The translations under genes and the position numbers were made by a program. 64,000 nucleotides of DNA, from the NCBI GenBank assembly GCA_933822405.4, contig CAKOGP040000280.1:1-64000 (forward strand), in the 5' to 3' direction. This DNA comes from Cylindrotheca closterium (lineage: Eukaryota > Bacillariophyta > Bacillariophyceae > Bacillariales > Bacillariaceae). This document shows positions 40,196 to 51,890 of the stretch, one piece after another. Each line of letters starts with the position of its first letter. Position 1 is the first letter of the stretch. The notes under the pieces are model-generated. The model ran no database searches and was not told the origin of the DNA. It saw nothing but the letters and a program-made list of their open reading frames with translations.

Positions 40196-41631
40196 ATGCT
40201 CACAAAAACAAAAACGAAACTAGTCGAGATGGCAGCTAAGAATAATATCCCATCCGGAACGACTAAATTCGATGTCTTGCTAGGCAGAGGAAGGGGAAAT
40301 TTCAACAATTTGGGCAACAAGAACTTCCGAAAGATGGTGGAAGAAGACTACGAATACTGGGAGCATTCCAATAAAGAAAGACAACAAGAAATTGCACTTG
40401 CAATTGTCAGTGAGATTCAGAGTGGCAATGAAGAGGCCGGAATACCCCGTGGGAGATTTTTGATCAAGCAAAAAGTCGAAGGATGCGAGCGATTCACCGA
40501 AATCACCACCGAAAAGGCTGTGGCAACAACACTTCAATGCTTCAGGAACATGAAGTCAAAGAAGAAAACAGGAAGTGTTTCAGCATTAGATCAGATTGCA
40601 AACCTGGCAAAATATACCTCGATGAACAATCAGAAGGACACTTTCAACGAGAAAGTTGAAAGTATTCTCTCGAGTCCAAAACTCGAAGCAGCAATCGTGG
40701 CCTTGCTGGTACAGCACGAGGACCCTCAGAACCAGCCGCCCATCGTGGGCCCGCTATCCATAAACCACGTTGCCAACCAAGGCAACGGAGATGCTGCAAA
40801 TCTGCAGCCAAGGAGTGTTCCAACAGTTGACAGTGCTGCTAGTCTCAGCCTAGAGAATGGTTCCAACACTGGTGTCCTCGGCGTTTTCGACAGCATTGAT
40901 GAAGCAATTGTCAGCTGGGCCAATGGATCCATCGGCGACATCACCGATGCCGATCGATCGACAGTGGCCAGTATAATCAATGCCGGTCTAAGTTTCGAAG
41001 ATGAATCCAAAATGGGCGAGCTCGAATTCTGTTTCGGTGAGCAGATTCATGGCGAGGGGCAGTATACCGGAACGGTGTTCAAAGGCAAACCACATGGAGC
41101 CGGTTACATGTTTTATGATAATGGTCGAACTGCAATTGCTTGTGGGAGTTGGTGAGTCATTTTGTTGTCTTTCTATCTGATCTCGCCAATCAGTCGATCG
41201 TCTCACTTTGAGTTGTTTTCAACCCAACTTTACTTGTAAGGAGAAATGGGAAGTTGGAAGGTCAAGCTTGCATATTCTACAGGAACCAAGACAAATGCTA
41301 CGCAACGTTCGAAAATCATCATAAGCATGGAACAGGCACATATTTTTACAACAAGAAAAACGAACGATATGTTGGAAATTACTTCCTAGACAAGAAGCAC
41401 GGAAAGGGAATCTACACAGACTCAAAGGGAAACATTTACAATGGAGATTTCGCCCAAGGGCAATTCCACGGCAAAGGAACCCTCAAGTATGCCAATGGTC
41501 GTAGAGTACTAGGTCACTTCGAAAAGTGGAAACTCCGGTCAGAGATCAAGAGGAGAAGACCGAAACAGATGATTGATGACGACGCCGCGACACAACTAGC
41601 AAGGAAAAAGAGTAAGTTGGATATGGAATGA
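40196..41631 (+). CDS. DUF6824 domain plus MORN-repeat protein (two exons)
   Basis: Exon 1 ends at 41151, an 89-bp intron follows (GTGAGT at 41152, TTGTAAG ending 41240), and exon 2 is 41241-41631. The first in-frame ATG is 40196. The frame is open further upstream to a possible splice acceptor (TATTGCAG at about 40068-40075), so a 5' exon may be missing. An N-terminal DUF6824-type block is clear: FDVLLGRGRGNFNNLGN followed by basic RRFxxK-like elements and ITTEKAV. This domain is abundant in diatoms, and a DNA-binding role has been suggested but is not shown. The C-terminus has MORN repeats (GEGQYTG, GKPHGAG, GTGTYFYNKKNERYVGNY, GKGIYTDSKGNIYNGDF), which often mediate membrane or protein contacts. 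It is divergent from the TPR gene. Confidence 0.8.
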
Positions 41632-42187
41632 TACGCACGATCGACAGCAACCCTACCTACAGAAGTAATTGCAGTCCATTGGTCAACGGCTTTCGATCCT
41701 CTGGTCCCAAGATCAAGGGATCAGATAATAGTCGGTTGAGTCAGTCAGTCAACCATTTTTTATCGCGATGCTATGTTATATCAAGAGTTACACGCTAGGA
41801 CCATCTGCTATCTATGTATCTACTATAGTTGTGCATTTAAAAGCCCTACTCTAATTTTATTTCAAATCCATTGCCTTCACTTCAAAACATCTATGCCAAA
41901 CCTCACGATTGTCCAAAATTATGCAATAAAAGTCTACCCTAAAATCAAGGTAGAAAAACTCAGTCGTGTAGGATCGCATGCAGAGGAGGTGCGACACACG
42001 CATCACGAATCACGACTCCAAAACGCTAGGTATCGTACCGCCGGTCGTGGCTGTTGACTGTTTTTCACACCGACGTTGACATAACTGCCAATCTCGACGA
42101 ATATCAGATTCTCCCGATCCAATGCCAACACTTCGTTGACGAACGGCAATGGGGTAAACAGTGTTATAAACCATTAGATCATATAGA
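41632..42187. other. Intergenic region
   Basis: About 550 bp between tandem genes. No repeat or gene was recognised apart from a short GTCAGTCAGTCAACC stretch near 41740. Confidence 0.4.
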
Positions 42188-43840
42188 ATGGTTTCATCCG
42201 CACCAATGAAGAATTCAGTGATATTATCATACCTTTCGAGGACGAGCTTCCTCCTTCTCCTTCTCCTCCTCCCACAGCATGTCAGAGCAGTAAGTCGGTT
42301 ACGGTTGACCGGGTTAAGAGTTGGGTTGGCCCCAGCATCAAGGGGATTGACAAATGAAGAATCATATTTGCTTCGAGATACTGTGCAGATTATTCTGGAA
42401 GATATGCTGCTGCGAAACTCTCCAAATAGACGAACTCCAAATGACTGGCCGGACATTTCATCAATAGGGTTGGAGCGTATCCTTGAAAACTCGGTGTCTA
42501 GCGATGGAATCCTTACCTTGACTGTCGACGGTCTGGTTTACTTCTCCTTTTCTGATAATGCTTCACCAACGAACGACGAATTCTCGACTTACATAGAAGA
42601 AGAACTCCTGACGCCAAGCCTGCTTTTGGAAGCCATCACTTCGACATCCATAGATGATGATTTTCCGTTCCAGAACTTTACTCGGGTTGCCCTATGGGAG
42701 AACTTTTATAATGTGCCATCTAGCGCTCCAACCACATTGCCCACGCTTTCACCCACTGTGCTTCAAACCACGCTTTCACCCACTGTGCTTCAAACCACGC
42801 TTTCACCAACTACGCTTCAAACTACGCCTCAAACCACAATTTCACCAACAACACTTCAAACTACGGTTCAAAACACACTTTTACCAACGGTAGCTCCACC
42901 CTTAAACAAGGCACCTGAACCCACCGGGCAGTTGGATGACTTTGTTGAGGATGTGCCAGAGAATGATGATGATGAGGAGATAATTATTGGGGCAGCCATT
43001 GCTGGGGGTATTGCTATTTTTCTGGCGCTGGTTGTGTTCCTATGCCAGAGGCATACCCGGCCGCTCCAGAGAGTCTCAGAGGGATCAATCCCTCCAGCTG
43101 TACCAACAAAGACCAACAACATTGCCACAGACAAGACTGTACGCTCGGATGAGGAATCGAATATTCAAAAAAGTAAAGGAGGTGAGGTTCGAAGTGGACA
43201 AGGTATGTTTAACTCTGTTGTAGACACCACTCTAGATATGGATGCCATGAGCGATGAGTCATTTGGAGACTATACATTCGACGATGATCTGGGCTTTGAA
43301 GGGGCAGCAAAAATTCAACCTGATATAGTAGCACCACAACGACAAGATTCATTTGGGCACCGAGTTTACAACATTCAAAAGGATATGATGGAGTCATCTG
43401 CCATATCCAAGGCGGTAACCGCAAAGCAACCAAAAAGCTTGTTGGGTCTACCTCCAACACCTGCCACAGACGATAACTGTATCTTAGAACCGACCGATGT
43501 TAGTGCAGCAAGGCTTGCTGAAGCCGGAAGCTTCTCTCGACAGTCATCTAGGCTATCGGATAGTGGACGGCGATCGTTGGTTCCAAAACACATTGAAAAC
43601 GTGTGGGGACAGGAGCGAAAAACAGCCGAAATAGCGAGTGTTGATGGAGACTCTGAATACTCAGGGTGGGATCCAGATGATGCCAGCACAATCGAGTCAC
43701 AGGACGTCTTCCTGAACTCAAACGTGCCAGATCCTGCTGGGCAATCACTGTTGCATCAATCCGTAAGGTTTGAGAGTTACAAAATGCAGAGGCTTCGAAC
43801 ACCAGAGAACGAAGACAAGAAAAGCTCATTTTTCTGGTAG
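42188..43840 (+). CDS. Putative type I membrane protein with Thr/Pro stalk repeats (550 aa)
   Basis: The protein begins with a Leu-rich signal peptide (SFLLLLLLLPQHVRA, residues 17-34 or so). An extracellular domain follows containing GLTNEESYLLRD and TVQIILEDMLL. A stalk of PT(V/T)LQTTLS repeats (about residues 175-235) is encoded by a diverged 24-27 bp tandem repeat at 42727-42890. One transmembrane segment follows at about 265-287 (IIIGAAIAGGIAIFLALVVFL), then a 260-residue acidic, Ser/Asp-rich cytosolic tail with DSEYSGWDPDDAST near the C-terminus. The same layout appears at 15840-17078 and 51891-53159. I know no function; a cell-surface receptor or adhesin is inference. No intron is needed. 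Confidence 0.75.
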   Translation: MVSSAPMKNSVILSYLSRTSFLLLLLLLPQHVRAVSRLRLTGLRVGLAPASRGLTNEESYLLRDTVQIILEDMLLRNSPNRRTPNDWPDISSIGLERILENSVSSDGILTLTVDGLVYFSFSDNASPTNDEFSTYIEEELLTPSLLLEAITSTSIDDDFPFQNFTRVALWENFYNVPSSAPTTLPTLSPTVLQTTLSPTVLQTTLSPTTLQTTPQTTISPTTLQTTVQNTLLPTVAPPLNKAPEPTGQLDDFVEDVPENDDDEEIIIGAAIAGGIAIFLALVVFLCQRHTRPLQRVSEGSIPPAVPTKTNNIATDKTVRSDEESNIQKSKGGEVRSGQGMFNSVVDTTLDMDAMSDESFGDYTFDDDLGFEGAAKIQPDIVAPQRQDSFGHRVYNIQKDMMESSAISKAVTAKQPKSLLGLPPTPATDDNCILEPTDVSAARLAEAGSFSRQSSRLSDSGRRSLVPKHIENVWGQERKTAEIASVDGDSEYSGWDPDDASTIESQDVFLNSNVPDPAGQSLLHQSVRFESYKMQRLRTPENEDKKSSFFW

Positions 43841-44067
43841 GAAGAGGCTGCGCTTGCGAGAGTGTGACTCCCTCATACTTACTAGTGTTGCATATAGACA
43901 CCGTACCGTGCGCGATGTAAAGTAGTGTAATCAAAATTGAATTGGTTACTATTCCAACAATAATAAAAATATAGTGCCAGTACTGGCTTAGTCTCTTTTC
44001 AAAATTCACACTTCACAGGTTTCAATTTACCTCATACTCGCACTCGCACTGGAACATCAACGACCAC

Positions 44068-45307
44068 ATGAAAAGCAGAACATTAACTCCAACCTTAGGC
44101 CTTTGTTTCACAATAGTAGGAATAGCAGAATGCCTCCAAACTACATCAACACCGCATCTTGGTCGAAAAATGGCCCTTTCGGTGGTCAATGTCGATGAAG
44201 ATTTATCTTCTTCAATACTTCAATTGCCGGATGATGATGCAAGTCTGGAGAGCAGCACTGACGACTACCATTCCGCACACAGCTGTTACCCAGTCCATAC
44301 CCTTCTGCTGAGTCGTCATGGGGATTCCATTTGGAATGGAGGACAGCCTGGTGTCCCAGAGACTTTCACGTAGGTACTTTTGGATGATGTTGCAAAACTG
44401 TTCCAACTCAAAACACTAGCTTGGATGGTTGAAATTGGCCCATGTCGTGAATCTGATTGTATTCTTACGTACATCTTCTTTTTTGTCGATCTTTATCCAA
44501 AGTGGATGGACAGATGTTCCTTTGTCTCCCAGGGGGGTTGAAGAGGCAAAGTCCTTGGGCCGAGAACTGACACAGCGATGGGAATCAACAATTGACGCTT
44601 GCTTTACATCGACCCTGCAAAGAGCTCAAATGACAGCGCACTACTGCTACTGGGCATTTGCAGAATTGCCAAATAATCGAGAAATTAAACGTTTTGTCAT
44701 TGATTACAGGTTGAATGAACGGCACTACGGAACGTTGCAAGGATTTTCGAAGGAAAAGGTAGAGAAAGGAGTCTATGGCCATGGGTCTTCTACCGTCAAA
44801 CATTGGCGAAGGAGTTGGCATGCGGTTCCTCCATTACTTAGTGCCGATGACCCGCGGCGGAAACATGAGATTACTCGATTTAAGGAAATCTGTGGTGGGG
44901 AGGAAAGCAGAGTTCCGCGAGGAGAATCCCTTAGTCAAGTTTCAAAGGACCGAATCCAACCCTTCATTGAGGAAGTTTTGACACCAACCTTGAATAAGAG
45001 TCCCGGGGATGGAGGTGGAACTGGATTGATTGTAGCTCATGCCAACTCTCTGCGAGCATTGATTGGTGCCTTTGTTGACGTTGAAAACGATCCTGTTGCT
45101 TTGCGAGCACTAGAGAGGTTACGAATCCCGACCGGTGCACCATTGATACTGAAATACCAAGCCTTACCCGATGGCAGTACGCGAGTGTGTGATTTAGATG
45201 GCACACCAATTGAAGACAGTGATTGCTCTTCAACGGATGATCCGAAGCCTGATTTGCCTGTTTGGCCTCTTAGTTCTGTTCCAATTCAGTCGTCAGCAGA
45301 AATATAG
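44068..45307 (+). CDS. 2,3-bisphosphoglycerate-dependent phosphoglycerate mutase (368 aa, two exons)
   Basis: Exon 1 is 44068-44369 and exon 2 is 44503-45307. The 133-bp intron has GTAGGT at 44370 and ends CCAAAG. Splicing produces PETFTGWTDVPLSPRG, an exact family junction. The catalytic His is H84 in LLLSRHGDSIWN; NERHYGTLQG and AHANSLRAL supply the other active-site residues. The enzyme interconverts 3- and 2-phosphoglycerate in glycolysis. The N-terminus adds about 75 residues, starting with a hydrophobic signal-like stretch (LGLCFTIVGIAECLQ). This suggests targeting to an organelle, perhaps the plastid, though the motif is not a clear ASAFAP. The 3' end faces the GH16 gene with 87 bp between. 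Confidence 0.92.
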
Positions 45308-45394
45308 GAAACTTTCGAATTGAAGGTGATCTTATAATTTCTTGCCAATGCAGTATGTGTGCAGATGGTCTCGAATACTCTATTTCAAAAATGG

Positions 45395-46321
45395 TTATGA
45401 TAGAAATATACAAGCTACAATGGCTGAAAAAACAATTGGCACCATTGCGAATAGCCTTATGCCTGAGGACGAATCGGTACAATCTCCGTTGCTGTAGTTG
45501 AATGGTTGCTCATCAACGGTAACCCTTGAACCTGATCCGTTATCATATGCCCTTATCCAATCTACAATCATCGCGCCACCGGCTGTGGTTGGTTCTGCAA
45601 TGCCTGTAAACAAGCCACCAACTGCCAAGTTTAACAGGACGAAGAATGGCTTGTGAAACTGATCTAGGCCAGTAATATTTCTTGTAAACAGTTCCTTGCC
45701 ATCCACATCCATTGTTATCTTTTCCGGCGTCCAATCAAGTCCATACGTATGAAACTCTTGCACCATAGCTGGCGTTGTGGTATTTCCAGAATATTCATAG
45801 ACGTGGTCGCCATCAATTGTCGCATTCCAATGCATGGCCGCCAATACCAGTTCATGAATCTGTCCCTTTGCTATTGCCTCTGCAGAACCAAGTTCCATAA
45901 TGTCAATTTCTCCACAAAAAGGCCACCCAACGTCCCCAAAGTTGGCACCAAGCATCCAAAATGCTGGCCAAAGACCTCCTTCCAAGTTTGTCACCTTGAT
46001 TGACGCCTCCAGCCTCACATAGAGGAATTCCACTTTTCCTTTTGTTTGAATCCGTGAGGAGTAATAATTTTCATCCAATCCTTTCGTTGCATGAATGCGG
46101 AGCTCACCATCTACGACTGGAGAATTCTCCCTGTTGTAGATTTGAGATTCGTAGTTTCCCCACCCACCGCCTCCCACATCATGGGTCCACTGTTCATTCC
46201 AAACCGAGAACTCGTCGCACCATAATGCCTTTGGATCGTCACAGACACATGATCCGCTTGTTTGGCTAGTAAGTAGCCAAAGCAATTGTGCCAAAAGGAT
46301 GGCAGTTTGTCGGACTCTCAT
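45395..46321 (-). CDS. Secreted glycoside hydrolase family 16 beta-glucanase-like protein (308 aa)
   Basis: ATG at 46321. There is a signal peptide at residues 1-23 (ILLAQLLWLLTSQTSGS). The GH16 catalytic motif ExDxxE is intact as E138-D140-E143 (GEIDIMELGS), with supporting Trp-rich strands GLWPAFWMLG and YGLDWTPEKI. GH16 enzymes cleave beta-1,3 or mixed beta-glucans, and diatoms store the beta-1,3-glucan chrysolaminarin, so a glucan substrate is plausible but unproven. The last 20 residues are hydrophobic (MVPIVFSAIVACIFLS) after a Ser-rich stretch, suggesting a GPI anchor or C-terminal membrane anchor on the cell surface. No intron. Confidence 0.9.
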   Translation of the reverse strand: MRVRQTAILLAQLLWLLTSQTSGSCVCDDPKALWCDEFSVWNEQWTHDVGGGGWGNYESQIYNRENSPVVDGELRIHATKGLDENYYSSRIQTKGKVEFLYVRLEASIKVTNLEGGLWPAFWMLGANFGDVGWPFCGEIDIMELGSAEAIAKGQIHELVLAAMHWNATIDGDHVYEYSGNTTTPAMVQEFHTYGLDWTPEKITMDVDGKELFTRNITGLDQFHKPFFVLLNLAVGGLFTGIAEPTTAGGAMIVDWIRAYDNGSGSRVTVDEQPFNYSNGDCTDSSSGIRLFAMVPIVFSAIVACIFLS

Positions 46322-46617
46322 GGTTTTTTTGCCAATATTTCAATATGTTCAGTGTTTTTATGTTTCAATATTTGAATGTGCGCATCATTGGAGGAAATTC
46401 CAACCTTTCCCATTTTTTGTGGGAATGGGAATCAATCTGATCGTGCGCTCATCATGTGTGTTGCCGACTCAGATCGTTTCAATGAGTCGAAGATCGCATC
46501 GCCAATTGACAACGCGCACGACTGACTGAAACCCAACTGACGGCACAACTGACAAAGACTTCAAACAAACCACAATGTGGTATCATCGTCAACGACAACA
46601 ACAACACTACATCCAAG
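46322..46617. promoter_or_regulatory. Divergent promoter region of GH16 and LRR genes
   Basis: About 296 bp between two divergent start codons. No specific element was recognised. Confidence 0.3.
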
Positions 46618-49229
46618 ATGGAGAAAGACTCAAATGAAAGCGAATTATCGGGACACAGAGTAAAAGAAAGAAAATCCTATAGCAGTGATCTGGACGAGGA
46701 GGCGAGTGATGGGAACAGCCAACAAGAAGTTTCTGAGGGCGACCACCAAGATCGTGAGGAAGAAAAAGAAGTCAATGCAGTTGTTGATAAAGCCGAAAAC
46801 AACGAAACTCAATCAACAGAAATCACATCGAATGAAGCAGTCCACGACGCGGATAGGGAATCAGAAGTAGTGGCAGAGGACATTTTGCTCGCTACCGCAA
46901 ACTCGTCAAGCAGAAGATCATCGCGCATCATGCTTGATGGTTCTGAAACAATCGATGCTATAAACGAATCTGAAATGGAGATTGACGACGCGGCCGAGGA
47001 AAAGATCATGGCTCCTGAAAGTACGATTGTCGACGACGCTCCGAAAATAGCGCAAGAATCTATGGTCATTTCTTTTGGCGCAGCCGCTGCAGGGGAGGAG
47101 GTGCGAGAGCTACGAGCCTATACACAACGTCCAAAGTGTGAGCAGCAGAACAAAGTTTCAGAAAAAGTGTCTCCCAAGGCAGATCTGAAAGAAAGCATCG
47201 ACTCTATTGGCACTGTGCAACTTTTGAAGCCGGGCCTGCTATCCACAGCAATGGCGAAAAACGAAGAGGAGAACGATCGTGATGGAGTTCCAACGGTTGC
47301 ACTATCCCCAACCATGAACGCAAAAAAAAGAATTGATGGAAATGGAGACGAAGAAGTTGGTTGGAGAAGCGATGAATATGACTTGGGAATGGATGACGAT
47401 TCCAGCTCGCCACCCCAAAAACCAGGTGCCTTTCAGATTGGAACTCAACAAAATGGATCATTGGCTCTTTCCGAGGAACCCGATGACTCAAAACAGTCGC
47501 CTTCAAACTCACCAAGTTCAAAACTTGCTAATAGCGGCAGATCAACCAGCGCCGCCGTCATTGACGAAGAATCATTGCAACGGGAATTCGACAACAAGTT
47601 AAAGGCAGACATGATGGTTTCTGCAGAATATGACGAAGCTGACAACAAACAAGGATTCTGGCAGAAGAATGCATCGGAAATTTGTTGCGTGAGCGTGGTA
47701 GTCATTGCTGGTTTGGTTATTGGGCTTTTCGTCGGACTTGGTCAAGCATCTAGCCGGAATGTTGGAAATATCACAAAGGCTCCAACAACGAGCCCTACTC
47801 TACTGGATGATGACCAATACCTCCAAGTTCTTTTCAGCTCCATATCCGGGGACGAGGTATTTCGCAACCCGAGTTCCCCCCAATCAAAGGCTTTCAAAAT
47901 GATATCCCGCGAAAGCCATGACGACATATTCGATGTGAGGGAAATTGGTGACCAGTATTTGGCCGAACGATACGCTCTTCGGGTTCTGTACTACTCTACA
48001 GGAGGCGATGCATGGCTCATCAATGACCACAATTTCAATTCGACGCTGAACACATGCTCTTGGATGAACGTAACCCAAGGCAACAGGTTGTTGTGCAATG
48101 ATCTTGGTGAAGTCACGGATCTATTTCTTAATGCCGTGGGGTTGAATGGAACAATACCATCAGAACTGGGGGTTCTGTCATCTCTTTCTGAGCTCTCATT
48201 AGCAAAGAACAGCCTATACGGTAAGTCTCGATTATGCACACTATGATTACCAATTTCTCGTGACCTCATGGGAACAAAACTTGATATTGCCATAGGCACA
48301 ATTCCCAGTTCTTTAGGGGAAATGAAAGATATGAAATTCATGCAACTTGCACTGAACTCTATTTCTGGCAGTATTCCGTCCTCCTTTGAAAGATTTGCAA
48401 AGCTCGAACGCTTCATTATGCATGTTAATAGATTGTCCGGATCATTACCCAACTTATGGGGCGATGAGTTCAGACGATTACGCATTAATCGCAACAAAAT
48501 CAATGGAACTATTCCAGAAATGCCAAAACAAATGGCGCTGGATTGGTTTCAAGTGTCAGACAATGCTTTCACGGTAAGTGCAGGTCAAGCTGGAATAGTG
48601 TAATCGTGGTACTTATGACTAACGACACTTTCTGCCACTCAAAGGGGACTCTACCACTGAATTTGGCCACACAGTCAAGGCTTATCACATTAGCAATTTC
48701 CAACAATCGATTTGAGGGAACAATACCCAATGAGTATAGCGCATTGACTTTGATGGAGAACTTCGTCGTTGATGGCAACATGCTTTATGGTACACTTCCT
48801 AGTATGCTTGGAAGAATGACTGCAGTCGATTGGTTTTGGGTGCACGGCAATAATTTTAGCGGAAGTCTTCCGGCCTCCTTTGAAACTATGACCAATGCAA
48901 CTCAAATGAAGTACCACAACAACAACTTCAATGGTACATTGCCCGATGAATGGTCAGCATTAGAAAGTCTGGTGTCGCTTGAAGTTTTCAACAATCCATA
49001 CCTTGAAGGCACTGTTCCTTCGTCGTATATTGGGCTTGAAGCTCTGAAAAGTTTTGCACTCGCAGGGACAAGAATATCAGGAGGATTGAGTGATACCCTC
49101 TGTAATACCCAGGAGCTTGACTCGTTGTCAGCCGAGTGTGGTGGCGCAACACCATTCATCGAGTGTCCATGTTGTACCACTTGCTGTGATGGTGATTTCT
49201 GTGCCTTGCAAAACCTCAACGAGACCTGA
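46618..49229 (+). CDS. Transmembrane leucine-rich repeat protein (821 aa, three exons)
   Basis: Exons are 46618-48220, 48296-48573 and 48645-49229. Introns are 75 bp (GTAAGT...CATAG) and 71 bp (GTAAGT...AAAG), giving 822 in-frame codons. The first 350 residues are acidic and disordered, presumably cytosolic. One membrane segment follows at about 361-383 (CCVSVVVIAGLVIGLFVGLG). The outer part has a diatom-type LRR cap, ALRVLYYSTGGDAWL...CSW, followed by about ten plant-type LRRs (NGTIPSELG, SGSIPSS, EGTIPNEY, SGSLPASF) and a C-terminal Cys cap (CPCCTTCCDGDFC). No kinase domain is present. The type II orientation with outer LRRs suggests a surface recognition protein; ligand unknown. Large families of such proteins are typical of pennate diatoms. 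Confidence 0.88.
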
Positions 49230-49853
49230 GCTCTGGCTGAGCTCTGGCTTTGGTCACAAGACGAATTCGTTTGACAGCGAAAGACAGGACTTTTTCGAAC
49301 ACCTTTGAAAGTGCGAAAGGTCCTTACAATGGAACTGTCACTGGACAATTTGTCAGGTGAATGCGGAATTACCGTAAACAGTGGACATTTTGAGTTGAAT
49401 TCTCCGGCTGGGATTGAAACTTGAGATTATGATCAAACGAACCTCCTTCTCCTCCTACTTGCTTTGCCTATTGGGGTCCAGCTCATATTTTGGGTTGAAA
49501 CCTTTTGTTGTACCGCTGTCACTGAAAACGAGATCTGATTCATGTAAATAATACGAGGAGATTTGGTTGGTTCACACAGTTCGGTATGTAGCTCAGAGTT
49601 CACAAATCCATTGTTGCATTTTTCCCCTCGAATTCATTATTCATTTTATAGCGAATTCATTAGTACAATATTCTAATCGACCCGTTTGACTCCAATTCCG
49701 TTGCTTGCGCCAGCCTTCCGAACCGTTGACAAGCTAAATGCATGTGATTGGCCGAGCGGTCGACAGTTTGAAATTATGATCGATGGCGATTTCTTTTCTG
49801 GCTTCCATCTTTCGAAACCGCAACTCCTGGAAATCACCATCAATCCATAGATC
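49230..49853. other. Intergenic region, nothing recognised
   Basis: About 620 bp between tandem genes. Only a small internal duplication (GAGCTCTGGCT, 49227-49248) was noticed. Confidence 0.4.
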
Positions 49854-51554
49854 ATGGAATTCCTAGGACAATGGAAAGGCTCCAGTGGAGACCCGAACGA
49901 GAACAAGAAGAAGGTTGATAGTTTCCTGTCATCATGTAGAGTACTGCTTGGGGCATTGCAGGTATTTATGCTGGTTTTTGGAATCGCAAGAGGCACATTG
50001 CAATCATGGGCTGCTCTCGGAGAGCTCGCCGCATTTGGGACCGTGGCGTGTTTGTATCATAACAAGAAGCAAGAAACGATCGTTGGACAGCTCGTGTGTA
50101 TGTTAATCCTTGGAGTGACTCATAAGGTGGCACAACACCAAGAAGTCTCTGTCGAAACAGTTTTTTCTTTGCTGCTGAAAGGAAGCGAAGCACCATCCAA
50201 AAGGGGATTCTTTAGATTTGGCCGCAAAAAGAAACTTCCACAGGTTTCCCTTTCTAGTTTTTTTAAGGGTCATGTCTTGTGGAATGAAGCAGTTCAAGGG
50301 ATGCTCATTTCATTTCTCGTTGCTGTTGCAATTGAGAAAGTTCCAATATTGAAATCATTGAAAGAAAAGAAAGTTTTGTCAGTCACAGTTACCAACTGTT
50401 CGAAACCACTTGCTCAAATCGCTGAAGAGAAAGTGGAGGAAGAAATTGTGCCTACTTCGGAAGAAGGTTCTAGCCAAGAGGGCTCTGTTGTCAAAGAAGA
50501 AGAGTCCAATGTGACTTCATATGATGGAACACTCCATGTTATGCCAATAATGGCAACTGTTTCTCCAGGGGATCAAGATCAAACTGAAATACAGCCAGCG
50601 CAAGCACAAGAAAAGCTTGTTCTTTCGCCAGAAGTACGACAAGACATTGCGCAACGTTTGACCGAGGTGCAACAGGAACAGATGATGGAAGAACGAAGGG
50701 CTCATGAAGAGCAATGTTACCAAGACGAGGAAGAAGAAGACATGGACACAACTGCTTGTTACTTGGTATATGAACCAGATTCTTCAGGTCGGCTGGTGGA
50801 GATCTATAGTAAGACACCTATCGAAAACTGCATTGGTATGTGGATTCCTGGTCCTGGTCATGAGTTCCCTCAATTCAAGTTCACGCAAGGGCAAAACGGG
50901 AATGGGCGAAACGTTTTAATTGGCAACTGCGCCGCTGGAACTATTGGTAGAAAGAACTACGCAAGCGGCTGGTGCAGCTTTGTCCGAAGTGCACAGATGA
51001 AACAAGGCATAGTCACGCTTATTGATCCCATGGAGGGACAAAAGGGACTACTCTGTGATGTCTATATCTACAATAGCTCTTCTGATCGAGACCAGACCGT
51101 TCTTCTGAAGAGCTTCCAACCAACTGCTGTTGGAAATGCACTTGCAGTCGCCTGCATGCCAAGAAATAGCCGGTTTCTATATCATGGAATCAATGGTATT
51201 CCTATGAACAAATGGCTTGAAGATGGTCGAAAACATGGAACTTCTTCAAAGCTTGAAGGTACAGAAGATCGATCTACAAGAGCAGCCAGGCTTTCGGACT
51301 CCTCAATGCTGTCAACGAAAAAACCGTTGTTCGCAAGTCCGGAATTCAATCCTCCATACACTCCCGCCTTCAAGGAGAATGTCCTCCACACCCCAGCAAC
51401 TGCATTTGATGACCCAACCCCATTGAAACCTATTCCTCTCACAGCGCGATTCATGGAACCGACGCCCAAAACAGAACGTCAACGTCCACGACCACTCCTG
51501 GAGGTTAGAAGCCACAAGAGTAGCCAGCCGCACCCTTACACGACAATGCGATAG
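49854..51554 (+). CDS. Hypothetical membrane protein with an acidic linker and folded C-terminal domain (566 aa)
   Basis: I do not recognise the family. The N-terminal 175 residues contain four hydrophobic segments (around 30-48, 52-68, 76-92 and 145-165), so it is probably a small membrane domain. A Glu/Gln-rich region spans about 195-300, including a coiled-coil-like stretch (LTEVQQEQMMEERRAHEEQ). A more globular domain follows (about 300-450) with YLVYEPDSSGRLVEIY, PIENCIGMWIPGPGHEF, SGWCSFVRSAQM and GITTLIDPM-like strands. The tail is Pro/Ser/Thr-rich with repeated TP sites (FDDPTPLKP, MEPTPK) that could be kinase targets. ATG 49854 is the first in frame. No intron is needed. Confidence 0.65.
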   Translation: MEFLGQWKGSSGDPNENKKKVDSFLSSCRVLLGALQVFMLVFGIARGTLQSWAALGELAAFGTVACLYHNKKQETIVGQLVCMLILGVTHKVAQHQEVSVETVFSLLLKGSEAPSKRGFFRFGRKKKLPQVSLSSFFKGHVLWNEAVQGMLISFLVAVAIEKVPILKSLKEKKVLSVTVTNCSKPLAQIAEEKVEEEIVPTSEEGSSQEGSVVKEEESNVTSYDGTLHVMPIMATVSPGDQDQTEIQPAQAQEKLVLSPEVRQDIAQRLTEVQQEQMMEERRAHEEQCYQDEEEEDMDTTACYLVYEPDSSGRLVEIYSKTPIENCIGMWIPGPGHEFPQFKFTQGQNGNGRNVLIGNCAAGTIGRKNYASGWCSFVRSAQMKQGIVTLIDPMEGQKGLLCDVYIYNSSSDRDQTVLLKSFQPTAVGNALAVACMPRNSRFLYHGINGIPMNKWLEDGRKHGTSSKLEGTEDRSTRAARLSDSSMLSTKKPLFASPEFNPPYTPAFKENVLHTPATAFDDPTPLKPIPLTARFMEPTPKTERQRPRPLLEVRSHKSSQPHPYTTMR

Positions 51555-51890
51555 ATAGAAACAAGTTACTCCCAGTAGACCAGATGGCAGCACACGCTAC
51601 AAAAGCAATGGCCACGGCCGCAAGTACATACGAACATATCAAGATAGCAACAGAGCGCCCCCACAATAACCTAATTCCACTACTTCTATCAATACCTGCT
51701 TTATGATTACCGGGTATGGTATCTTGTTCCAGAGCCTACTGTGCTCTGCGGGCACCGCTCTGACCCGGCATGACAGTCCGGTCGGCTAAAATCATTCAAA
51801 GGAACATTCCAATGCTCGACTTGCTCGCGCAACGGCGATTTTCTGTCTTCCGACTATCAGAGCGACAATCTACCTGACTTTGAACTTGAG
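51555..51890. other. Intergenic region, nothing recognised
   Basis: About 336 bp between tandem genes; no repeat or gene seen. Confidence 0.4.
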
